Assembly: GCA_022825675.1 (NCBI GenBank)
Contig: JAJDWK010000094.1
Coordinates: forward strand, 1 to 64,000
Length of the DNA stretch: 64,000 bases
Source of the DNA: Anaerolineae bacterium
Lineage (GTDB): Bacteria; Chloroflexota; Anaerolineae; Aggregatilineales; Phototrophicaceae
Direction of reading: 5' to 3'
The notes under the pieces were generated by a model. The model had not been told where the DNA came from. It saw only the letters and a list, made by a program, of their open reading frames with translations, and searched no databases. Position numbers and translations under genes: made by a program. Positions 34,154 to 41,595 of the stretch are shown here, in pieces (position 1 is the first letter of the stretch; each line of letters begins with the position of its first letter).

Positions 34154-35140
34154 CTAGCGCCGCTCGGGCTTTTCGCCCGTGATAAGCTGGCGCGCCTGCT
34201 CAATGTCTTCGCTGAGCACATCGCGCAGGGCGACCGCTTCCTCCGCGCTCATAATCACTTGCCACTCCTCTAATCCCGCCCGCTCGCGGCGCAGCGCCGC
34301 AAGGCTCTCGGCGACCGCTTGACTGTCCCCCAAGCGCTTGAAGGCTCGCCATAAGTATAATTGAGCGAGCAGCCGATGTCGAGAATCCGGTATGCCCGCT
34401 TCAAGCGCGCGCTGGGTATGTGTGATGGCGGCATCGCTCGCGGACAGGCGGTCTTCGATCATGCCCAGGTTATACGCCGCCACCCATTCCGCCGGCGCCA
34501 GCTCGAATGCGCGCTCCGCTGCCACCCGCGCCTCGTCAAAGCGCCCCGCCTGCAAAGCCACCTCCGCCAAGCCGTTATAGGCGACGGCGGATTCGCTATC
34601 GAGCGCGGTCATGCGCTGATAATCGCGGCGCGCCGCTTTGATATTGCCGGCGAGGCGATGCAGCTCGGCGCGGAAGCGATAATGCTCGGCGCGGTCCGGC
34701 TCATTTTTGATATGTTCCGTCATCGCGGCGATGGCTTGGGCATAGTCGCCTTTGCGCATCGCTTTTATCGCCAGGCGATATTGCCGCGGTCCCGTGATAT
34801 TGCGGAAAATGAAGATGCCAGCGACAATCCAGCCACAGCCCGCGCCGATGAAAATCCCGCTGAGATGGGGCGCGACCAGCGAGCCAAGCGCCATCAGCAG
34901 CAGTGACGGAACGATAATCGCCAGCCAACGCTTTTGCTCTTCGCTCGGCAGCCGGCTCATGATCAAGGCGGCGGCGCCAAGGACAAATGCCGCCAGCAGC
35001 AGGGTTTGCAAGATAAGAGCGCCCTCTCCGCCGTCAGAAAAAACGCTGAGCGCCAGGCTTGCCAAACCTGTCACGCCCAGCAGCGCCAGCAAAGCGCGGA
35101 AATGGCGCGGACCCAGGAAGATTTGAAAACGCTTGAGCAT
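34154..35140 (-). CDS. TPR-repeat membrane protein (first of three)
   Basis: I start at the ATG at 35140 (MLKRFQIFL), since the ATG at 35155 adds residues without a better ribosome site. About 328 residues: two or three N-terminal hydrophobic pairs (about 20-100), one stretch with GAGCGWIVAGIFIF, then TPR units (YAQAIAAMTEHIKNEPDRAEHY, ARRDYQRMTALDSESAVAYNG). It precedes two similar proteins in a tight operon. Possibly a membrane scaffold. Confidence 0.72.
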   Translation of the reverse strand: MLKRFQIFLGPRHFRALLALLGVTGLASLALSVFSDGGEGALILQTLLLAAFVLGAAALIMSRLPSEEQKRWLAIIVPSLLLMALGSLVAPHLSGIFIGAGCGWIVAGIFIFRNITGPRQYRLAIKAMRKGDYAQAIAAMTEHIKNEPDRAEHYRFRAELHRLAGNIKAARRDYQRMTALDSESAVAYNGLAEVALQAGRFDEARVAAERAFELAPAEWVAAYNLGMIEDRLSASDAAITHTQRALEAGIPDSRHRLLAQLYLWRAFKRLGDSQAVAESLAALRRERAGLEEWQVIMSAEEAVALRDVLSEDIEQARQLITGEKPERR

Positions 35141-35166
35141 GCTGCCGCCTGCCAACTGTAAAAACG

Positions 35167-35874
35167 CTACGCCGGTGGCGCGGCGTAATTGCTGATTTGA
35201 ACGCTCATTTCGCTCTGCTTATAGGCGCTTACCCGCCGGATAATCACGCCCCGTTCATCAATCCAATAGGCAGCGGCGCGATTTGTATATCGGTAGCGCC
35301 GCGTTTGTATCCGCCGCCGCCCCAGGGCAAGCGCCTCGCGGCCGGCAAATTCCACCGGCGGGCTTATCGTCTGCACTATCCCGGGGAAAAGCCGCCAATG
35401 CTCAAACATAGGCACAAAGAGTGACAGCGGCTGCCCGCCCTGCCGCGCCATGGCTTCGATAGCGCGCCCACGGAAAAACAGCAGCGGGAGGTCTATCAGC
35501 GTAGCCGGAGGCAATGCCATTTCGCGGTATTCGCGCGCCGCCTCGTTCAGCCGATAACCCACCTGTATGCGCCCTGATGCCAGCTGATAAGTCGCCTGCA
35601 GCCGCTGGATGCTGCCCCCGGCGCGCCCATTTTCGTAACGCAGGTCAAAGCGCGCCAGCGCCCCATCCCGCTCCAGCAGCGCTTCCGCCAGGATAGAGCG
35701 GTCTTCTTCGGCAATTGCATTCAGGTCAACGCGCAGCATACGCTCGCCATCCGGCAGCGCGTGCAGGGTCCAGGCTTCTGTTTTCGCCAGTGGCTTCCCA
35801 TCTTTGAAGAAGCGATAGCAGCCGCTGGCGACAAAGCGCTCGTGCGCCTGCACCGGGTGCAAGCGGCGCATCAA
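35167..35874 (-). CDS. Unrecognised 235-residue protein
   Basis: I do not recognise this family with confidence. It has no signal peptide or membrane helix and is rich in beta-strand-like stretches. Near the end, YRYTNRAAAYWIDERGVIIRR resembles the closing strands of putative lipid/glycolipid-binding beta proteins, but that is weak. Its start overlaps the AlaX-like gene by four bases and it precedes the TPR trio, so it is probably co-expressed with them. Confidence 0.6.
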   Translation of the reverse strand: MMRRLHPVQAHERFVASGCYRFFKDGKPLAKTEAWTLHALPDGERMLRVDLNAIAEEDRSILAEALLERDGALARFDLRYENGRAGGSIQRLQATYQLASGRIQVGYRLNEAAREYREMALPPATLIDLPLLFFRGRAIEAMARQGGQPLSLFVPMFEHWRLFPGIVQTISPPVEFAGREALALGRRRIQTRRYRYTNRAAAYWIDERGVIIRRVSAYKQSEMSVQISNYAAPPA

Positions 35875-36578
35875 TCCGAAATCTCCACATAAATCCGTTT
35901 GTTGATGCCGCCTTTGCTTTTGGTTTTTGTGATGCGTATTGTGCCAATCTCCCGCGTATTGGCGACATGAGTGCCGCCATCCGCTTGCAGGTCCAGCCCG
36001 ACAATCTCCACCGTGCGCACTTCGCTGATAGTCTTGGGCAGAAGATTGATCTTCGTGCGGATTAAATCGGGAATCTCGAAAGCCTGCGCGCGCGGCAAAA
36101 TCGCGATTTTGACAGCTCGCGCCGCCACCACTTCGAGGTTGATATTTTCTTCAATCTCGCGCACGACAGCGGGCGCAAGGCGCTCAAATTCAAAGTCCAT
36201 CCTGCCCGCCAGCACATCCATATTGCCGCCGGTGACGCTGGCGCCATAATCCCGCCAGACGACGCCGCAGAGCACATGCATCGCCGTATGCGTGCGCATG
36301 ATTTTGTAGCGCCTCTCCCAATCAAGCTCGCCCCGAACGCGGCTGCCAATGGGCGGCAGCTCCTCCCGTACGCAATGCACATTGCCGCGGCGCGCAGTTT
36401 TTACCCGATAGCTGACTTCGCCAGCGCGCAGCCAGCCCTGGTCGGGGAGTTGCCCGCCGCCGCCTGGGTAAAATGCCGTTCGCTCCAGCAGCAGCCCATT
36501 AAGTTCGCGGTTGTGAGCAACAACCGCCGCGTCAAATTCCTTGACATAACTGTCTTTTAAGTATATCTGCTCTGTCAT
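35871..36578 (-). CDS. AlaX-type alanyl-tRNA editing protein
   Basis: I start at the ATG at 36578 (MTEQIYLKDS). The 235-residue protein has an N-terminal barrel-like segment with FYPGGGGQLPD (about 36-46) and the editing domain with the zinc-type HTAMH (H97, H101) and GGTH (H204). AlaX proteins hydrolyse mischarged Ser/Gly-tRNA-Ala. The fourth zinc ligand, usually a Cys four residues before H204, is Asp (D200 in QADGGTHV). I have seen this D form in other stand-alone AlaX proteins, so it is probably functional. It shares four bases with the preceding acetyltransferase gene and with the following gene. Confidence 0.87.
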   Translation of the reverse strand: MTEQIYLKDSYVKEFDAAVVAHNRELNGLLLERTAFYPGGGGQLPDQGWLRAGEVSYRVKTARRGNVHCVREELPPIGSRVRGELDWERRYKIMRTHTAMHVLCGVVWRDYGASVTGGNMDVLAGRMDFEFERLAPAVVREIEENINLEVVAARAVKIAILPRAQAFEIPDLIRTKINLLPKTISEVRTVEIVGLDLQADGGTHVANTREIGTIRITKTKSKGGINKRIYVEISD

Positions 36579-37057
36579 TCGCCCTCCTCGGGGATTTCCG
36601 CGCGCATGCGCAGCAGCGTCGTCTCGCCGCCAAGCGCCGCCCAAAATGCCAGCGCCTGCCGGTTCTGGGCGCTGACATGCCATTCAAACTGGCGCACCCC
36701 GCGGGCGCGAAACCAGAGCGCCAGGCGCTCCACCAGCGCCCGCCCCAAGCCACGCCGCCGATGGCTTTCCGCCACAAAAATATCGGAGAGCAAACCGCTG
36801 CGCAGCGGCTGGAAGAAGCCGGTCGTCAAATCCGCGATGAGGCCGCAGGCATAGCCGACAACCGCGCCCTCCGCTTCCGCCACCAGCAGGCGCGCCTGCG
36901 GGTCTTCCAGGCGTTCGCGCGCATTTTGCGCATAGAGCGCCGCGCCATGCGGAGTCGGGCGGAACATCACAGGGTCGAACTCGGCGTGATATGCCACCAT
37001 CTCCAGCCAAAGCTCGCCGATGCGCTCGGCGTCAGCGCTGTGCGCCAGCCGAATCAT
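36575..37057 (-). CDS. GNAT-family N-acetyltransferase
   Basis: The 160-residue start is the ATG at 37057, which overlaps the end of the next GNAT gene by four bases; a longer upstream frame lies inside that gene. GNAT core: AEGAVVGYACG (strand beta-4), the acetyl-CoA loop as VAESHRRRGLGRALVERL, and WHVSAQNRQALAFWAALG near the end, as in peptide or small-amine acetyltransferases. The substrate is unknown. It begins the tight run ahead of AlaX. Confidence 0.84.
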   Translation of the reverse strand: MIRLAHSADAERIGELWLEMVAYHAEFDPVMFRPTPHGAALYAQNARERLEDPQARLLVAEAEGAVVGYACGLIADLTTGFFQPLRSGLLSDIFVAESHRRRGLGRALVERLALWFRARGVRQFEWHVSAQNRQALAFWAALGGETTLLRMRAEIPEEGE

Positions 37058-37515
37058 AGCGCCAGCCAATACTGACGCGCGCGCAAGTTTGCCCCTTGGC
37101 TTTGCCAAAAGGCATCTTCTACTGGATAGCGCGCCGGCACCGCCACTTGCAGCATGGTGATGTCCCGCGCCCGCAGCCAATCCCGCGCGCATTCCAGCAA
37201 TTTGCCGCTCAAACCAGCATGCGCTTGATGCAGGTCCAGCGCCATCGCGGCGAGCGCGCCCAGCCGCTCGGGAGTGGTGCCGGGCTCTCCGCGCATGATG
37301 GTAACCACGATGAAGCCTATCAGGCGCTTGTCGGCATAAGCGACCGCAAAGAGGCAGTCTTCCGCCGCCAGCCATTGACGGGCGCTGACGCTCCAGGCGG
37401 CGGCATCCGCCAGCGGCATATACGAGGCATCCGCCTGCTGCAAGAGCCGCAGGCGCTCTTGCCAGAGCGCGGCTGCCGCCGCCAAATCAGCTTCTGCCGC
37501 TGGTCCTATCCGCAT
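37054..37515 (-). CDS. GNAT-family N-acetyltransferase (first of the pair)
   Basis: Start at the ATG at 37515 (MRIGPAAEAD) rather than 37566, because an AGGAA ribosome site lies close and the fold begins there. 153 residues. GNAT features: the beta-4 strand LIGFIVVTI, and a partly eroded acetyl-CoA region (QAHAGLSGKLLECARDWLRARDI), so the Q/RxxGxG/A loop is unusual and activity is less sure. It overlaps the second GNAT gene by four bases, and the two are only remotely similar. Confidence 0.75.
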   Translation of the reverse strand: MRIGPAAEADLAAAAALWQERLRLLQQADASYMPLADAAAWSVSARQWLAAEDCLFAVAYADKRLIGFIVVTIMRGEPGTTPERLGALAAMALDLHQAHAGLSGKLLECARDWLRARDITMLQVAVPARYPVEDAFWQSQGANLRARQYWLAL

Positions 37516-37543
37516 GTGAGTTCCTGCCAGCCGAGTCAACGCT

Positions 37544-37549
37544 AGCATA
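37544..37549 (-). promoter_or_regulatory. Candidate extended -10 of the GNAT-AlaX-TPR operon
   Basis: On the minus strand TATGCT follows TGG (extended -10), 29 bases before the ATG at 37515. No convincing -35 box is at the expected distance. Confidence 0.35.
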
Positions 37550-37684
37550 CCAGCGCCGCGCGGCAATTGCCATAACGATAGCGCGGCGCGGGCAGTTTTC
37601 GGTACAATGGGGCGTATAGGGTATAGTCAGCCAGGCGCAGCGGCTGGCTTGCCAAATGCTCGGCACAAACAGAAAGGGGATACC

Positions 37685-38044
37685 ATGTCCAATCTTCCAG
37701 CAGCCGAAAAAGTTGGACAAGCGTGGCGTCTGCACCGCGACGGCGATAATCAAGGCGCGGCACGCGCCTTTGAGGACATCATCGCCAGCCACCCGGATAG
37801 CGTTGACGCCCTCTATGGCTTGGGCTTGACGCGCAAAGCCACTGGCGATTTTGCCGCCGCCGCCGATGCCTTTCAGCAGGCGCTTGATACTTCGGAGCAG
37901 GCGGTTGCCGCTTTGAAAGTCACGGCGCAGGCAGAGGGTCAACTGGGCGATAATGACCTGGAGTCCAATGCTGATGACAGGTATATGATGCTCACGCGTA
38001 TGTTGGAGCAGCGCCTCGCCGATGTCCGCGCGCCCAGCGCCTGA
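37685..38044 (+). CDS. Small TPR protein
   Basis: The ATG at 37685 follows AAGGGG, giving 119 residues. Two TPR-like units cover most of it (AWRLHRDGDNQGAARAFEDII and DALYGLGLTRKATGDFAAAADAF), followed by a short polar tail. It is cytoplasmic and has no enzyme domain. It begins a plus-strand operon with the URO-D-like gene nine bases downstream. Confidence 0.75.
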   Translation: MSNLPAAEKVGQAWRLHRDGDNQGAARAFEDIIASHPDSVDALYGLGLTRKATGDFAAAADAFQQALDTSEQAVAALKVTAQAEGQLGDNDLESNADDRYMMLTRMLEQRLADVRAPSA

Positions 38045-38053
38045 CAGACGCCC

Positions 38054-39046
38054 GTGCAGAAGCAGGAGCGGCTTGAACGGACGGTAGCGGGCGAGCCTGT
38101 CGATCGCGCGCCGGTCGCCTTGTGGCGGCACTTCCCCGGTGACGACCAGCGTTATAGCGATCTCGCCCGCTCGACACTCGACTTTCAAAACGCCTACGAC
38201 TGGGATTTTCTGCGGGTTATGCCGTCGCGCCTGTTTCAAGTTGTTGATTATGGCATCCAGGATATATGGCGCGGTGATTTGCGCGGCTGGCGTGAAGTCA
38301 GTAAACGCGCGATTCGGCGCTCCCTCGATTGGACGGACCTGCGCCCGCTTTCGCCGGCGCGCGGCGCTCTGGCGCGGCAGGTGGAATGCCTGCGTTTGCT
38401 GAGCCAAGCGCTCGCCAGCGAAAAAGTGCCGCTATTGCAGACTGTGTACAGCCCCTTCGTCCAGGCGATGCAGCTGGCGGGCAGACAGAAAACATTGCGT
38501 GACCTGCGCCTGCGCGCTGACCGCCTGCGCACGGGCTTAAATCATCTGACAGAAAGCACGATCCGCTTCCTGGATGCGCTGCGCAAATTGCCAGGAATCG
38601 CCGGGATCTTCCTGGTAACCGCCGCCGCCAGCCACGATGTGATGCCGGCGGAAGAATACGCCGCCAAGATTTTGCCGCATATCAAAAGCATCTTTGCCGC
38701 GCTGCCGCCGCATTGGTGGCTCAACATAGTGCAGGTGGGCGGTACCGCCCCGATGCTGCGGCTGTTCTCGCAGCTGCCGGCGCAGGCGCTGCACTGGGAG
38801 GCGCGTGCCAACAGCGGGGAGCTGGCGGAGGTGAAGACTTTCTTCCCAGGCGCGGTCTGCGGTGGGCTGCACGACTATGACGACCTGCTGCAAGGCAGCC
38901 CGGCGCTGCTTAGCTCGGTGATTCACGACGCGCTTATCCAGACCGAATCGCGCCGCTTCATATTGGCAGGCAGCGGCGCTGGCTATGTCTCGACGCCGCT
39001 CTCAAATTATCGCGCGGTGCGCAGCATCGTAGAAAGCCAAGCCTGA
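38054..39046 (+). CDS. Uroporphyrinogen decarboxylase-family protein (not clearly HemE)
   Basis: The GTG at 38054 starts a 330-residue protein of the URO-D superfamily TIM barrel. The N-terminus carries the family wording ERTVAGEPVDRAPVALWRHFPGD, and the C-terminus GGLHDYDDLLQGSP and FILAGSGAGYVSTPLSNYRAV. HemE's usual N-terminal Arg-rich substrate motif is not obvious, so it may act on another tetrapyrrole or a methyl-transfer substrate, as in the MtaA/CmuA branch. The substrate is unknown. It lies between a TPR gene and rsmD in one operon. Confidence 0.75.
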   Translation: MQKQERLERTVAGEPVDRAPVALWRHFPGDDQRYSDLARSTLDFQNAYDWDFLRVMPSRLFQVVDYGIQDIWRGDLRGWREVSKRAIRRSLDWTDLRPLSPARGALARQVECLRLLSQALASEKVPLLQTVYSPFVQAMQLAGRQKTLRDLRLRADRLRTGLNHLTESTIRFLDALRKLPGIAGIFLVTAAASHDVMPAEEYAAKILPHIKSIFAALPPHWWLNIVQVGGTAPMLRLFSQLPAQALHWEARANSGELAEVKTFFPGAVCGGLHDYDDLLQGSPALLSSVIHDALIQTESRRFILAGSGAGYVSTPLSNYRAVRSIVESQA

Positions 39047-39048
39047 CG

Positions 39049-39615
39049 GTGTCGCTGCGTGTCATCGCCGGGCAAGCCCGCGGCAAAAAGCTGAAAGCCG
39101 TGCCGGGGGCGCAGACCCGTCCCATCATGGACCGCGTAAAAGAGGCGCTCTTCAGCATCCTCGGCAGTGGGGTGCAAGGCGCGAGTTTTCTCGATCTCTT
39201 TGCTGGCACCGGCAGCGTCGGCATCGAAGCCTTGAGCCGTGGCGCGGAGTTCGCCTTGTTTATTGAAAAGCAGCGCGGCGCGTTGCGCGTCATACACCAC
39301 AATCTCGCGCACACAGGGCTCGGCGAGCGGGCGCAAGTGCGGCGGCGGGATGCCTTCAGCCTGTTGAAGCAGGCTCCCGTCCGCCACTTTGATTTCATTT
39401 TTGTGGCACCGCCGCAGTACCAGTCGATGTGGCTGAAGACTTTGAGAACGTTGGACGGTAATCCTGATTGGCATAATGAAGATTGCACCATTATCGTGCA
39501 AATTGACCCGGCAGAATTCGACGATGCGGCGGAGTTCGCCCACCTCCAGCTGCTTGACAGGCGCGCCTACGGGCGCACGCTGCTGCTCTTCTATGGTTTT
39601 CAGCAGCGGGAGTAA
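39049..39615 (+). CDS. rsmD: 16S rRNA m2G966 methyltransferase RsmD
   Basis: A GTG at 39049, two bases after the previous stop, starts a 188-residue RsmD. It has RVIAGQARGKKLKAVPGAQTRPIMDRVKEALFSIL, the family N-terminus, and motif I LDLFAGTGSVGIEALSRGA. Motif IV, normally DPPY, reads APPQY at 120-124, so the catalytic Asp is replaced by Ala; I believe this variant occurs in relatives, but check it. RsmD methylates G966 of 16S rRNA in 30S subunits. Confidence 0.87.
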   Translation: MSLRVIAGQARGKKLKAVPGAQTRPIMDRVKEALFSILGSGVQGASFLDLFAGTGSVGIEALSRGAEFALFIEKQRGALRVIHHNLAHTGLGERAQVRRRDAFSLLKQAPVRHFDFIFVAPPQYQSMWLKTLRTLDGNPDWHNEDCTIIVQIDPAEFDDAAEFAHLQLLDRRAYGRTLLLFYGFQQRE

Positions 39616-39617
39616 GC

Positions 39618-41027
39618 CTATGCGCGGGCAGCCTGCTCCAGCAGGAATGCTCGCGCTTCGTCCACTGATTTCACCGCCCGCGTTACCTGCGCCTCGCGCA
39701 GCGCAGTCAGCAGCTCGCCCACGGCGGGACCGGGCTGTATGCCCAGCAAATCACAGATATCCCGCCCGTCTAGCAGCGGCGGCGGGGCGACTATTTCGTC
39801 ATAGCGGTTGAAATAAGTATCGAGCAATATCGTGACCGCCTCTACCAGCCGCAGCCATTCCGCCTGCGCCAGGTCGCCGCGGCGGCTGCCCAACATTTGG
39901 GCGCAGCCCAGCAAGATGGCGTCAATGCCGTTCTCGCCCAAACGATGCCAAAACCGATGCTGCGCCAGCGGCGTCCAGCTTTCGCGCTCGCCGATTTCGG
40001 CATAATGCTGCAGCGCCACCGCCAAACCCCGCATTTCAGCCTTGCTCAAACGCAGTTGTTCCGCGCTGGCGCTGGCGCGCTGGCGGGCTGATAACGCATC
40101 GCCGCGATGCAGCAATGCCGCCAGCAGCAGCAGTTGGCTGTGGCTGCGCCCGTTGCCATGCTTGCGGCTGATATGCCGCTGCAGCGCGGCGCGGAAGCGG
40201 TCTAGTTGCATCACCAGCGTACCCAGGTCAAAGGCGGCGGCGGTATTGTCCGTCCGCCGCTGGCTGATAGCTTTGAGGATTGCGGATAACCTGTCGACCA
40301 CCGACAAAGTCTCAGCCAAGCCGGCAGCCGGCAGCGCCGCCGCGGGCAGGATATAGTCCAGCAGACTCAAATGCTGCAGCACGCGCAAACCGCGCGCCGC
40401 CCGCTCCAAGCCGAGCAGCTTAAAGAACTCGTCGCGGATGCGCTCTCCCGATACCTGCTTCAAGCCGGCGGCATGGCGGCGGATATCCGCGCGGGTTGCC
40501 GGCTCCAGCTTGAGCTGAAATTGCGCGCAGAAGCGCACAGCGCGCAATGCGCGCAGCGGGTCAGCGGCAATCGCGGCGGGGGAACAGCGGCGCAGCGCTT
40601 TATGCCGCAGGTCTTCTATGCCGCCGAGGGGGTCAACAAGCCGCTCGATATCGCCCAGCAAATCCGCCGCCATCGCATTCATCGTGAAGTCGCGGTCGCG
40701 CAAATCCGCTGCCAGCGTCGCGCCGCGGAAGCGGGCAAAATCTATGGCGATATCGGCATCAGGCGGCGGCAGGAACACACGAGCCACTTCACGCTCGCGG
40801 TCCATGATATACAGCGCCCCGCCCAGCCTGTCAGCGACAGCGCGCGCCAATGCTATCGAATCGCCCGCCACCGCAACATCTACATCAAGTATCGGCGCGC
40901 GCAGGTAGGCATCGCGGACAGCGCCGCCGACTAGATACACGGGATGCTGGACATCCAGGCGGCGTAGCAAATCCGCCAAATCGCGGACGAAGGGGGGCCA
41001 GAGCAAACGCGCTTGTGGCTTAGGCAT
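39618..41027 (-). CDS. CCA tRNA nucleotidyltransferase / poly(A) polymerase family
   Basis: I start at ATG 41027 (MPKPQARLL), which overlaps the end of hpt by eight bases; the 41138 start adds unrelated residues. It has 469 residues. The nucleotidyltransferase core reads LVGGAVRDAYLRAPILDVDVAVAG with the metal-binding DxD, followed by the tRNA-binding HD-like helical domain. Members add CCA ends to tRNA or tail RNA; function by name alone cannot be split. It closes the arg-car-hpt operon. Confidence 0.88.
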   Translation of the reverse strand: MPKPQARLLWPPFVRDLADLLRRLDVQHPVYLVGGAVRDAYLRAPILDVDVAVAGDSIALARAVADRLGGALYIMDREREVARVFLPPPDADIAIDFARFRGATLAADLRDRDFTMNAMAADLLGDIERLVDPLGGIEDLRHKALRRCSPAAIAADPLRALRAVRFCAQFQLKLEPATRADIRRHAAGLKQVSGERIRDEFFKLLGLERAARGLRVLQHLSLLDYILPAAALPAAGLAETLSVVDRLSAILKAISQRRTDNTAAAFDLGTLVMQLDRFRAALQRHISRKHGNGRSHSQLLLLAALLHRGDALSARQRASASAEQLRLSKAEMRGLAVALQHYAEIGERESWTPLAQHRFWHRLGENGIDAILLGCAQMLGSRRGDLAQAEWLRLVEAVTILLDTYFNRYDEIVAPPPLLDGRDICDLLGIQPGPAVGELLTALREAQVTRAVKSVDEARAFLLEQAARA

Positions 41028-41580
41028 CGGGTGGGATATCGCCCCTTGCCACACCGACAAATGGCAAGTTGCGGAACTTCTCGTCGTAATCCAACCCGTA
41101 ACCAAAAACATATTTATTTTCGATATCGAAGCCCACATAATCCAGCTCGATTTCGACTTCGCGCCGCGATTGTTTGTTGAGCAAGGCGCAGAGTTTGAGG
41201 CTGGCGGGCTCGCGGTTTTCCAAAGTCTTAATCACAAAGGACAAGGTAAGCCCGCTGTCGATGATATCTTCGACAACAAGCACATGTTTGCCTTGTACAT
41301 CCATGCGCAAATCCATGTCAATGCGCACGGAGCCCGATGACTGGCGGGCGCCGACGCCATAGCTGCTGGCAGCCATGAAGTCAATCATGTGCGGGATATG
41401 AATTTTGCGGGACAAATCCGTCAAGAACATCACGCCGCCTTTGAGAATGCAGAGCAGCAGCAAATCGTCGCAATCGGCATAATCGCGGTTAATCTGCTCG
41501 GCAAGCTCGGAGATGCGCCGCTGCAAGCGCGCTTCGTCAATCAGGACTTCCGCCAAGAGTGCCTCATAGGCATGCGCCAT
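41020..41580 (-). CDS. hpt: Hypoxanthine phosphoribosyltransferase
   Basis: The 186-residue HPRT carries the PRPP loop as VVEDIIDSGLTLSFV, the N-terminal LLLLCILKGGVMFLTDL, and a C-terminal substrate loop DYVGFDIENKYVFGYGLDYDEKFR. It salvages hypoxanthine/guanine to IMP/GMP in the cytoplasm. It is 16 bases after carB and overlaps the CCA enzyme, so it is part of the large minus-strand operon. Confidence 0.94.
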   Translation of the reverse strand: MAHAYEALLAEVLIDEARLQRRISELAEQINRDYADCDDLLLLCILKGGVMFLTDLSRKIHIPHMIDFMAASSYGVGARQSSGSVRIDMDLRMDVQGKHVLVVEDIIDSGLTLSFVIKTLENREPASLKLCALLNKQSRREVEIELDYVGFDIENKYVFGYGLDYDEKFRNLPFVGVARGDIPPDA

Positions 41581-41595
41581 CGTGAAAACCTCGCT

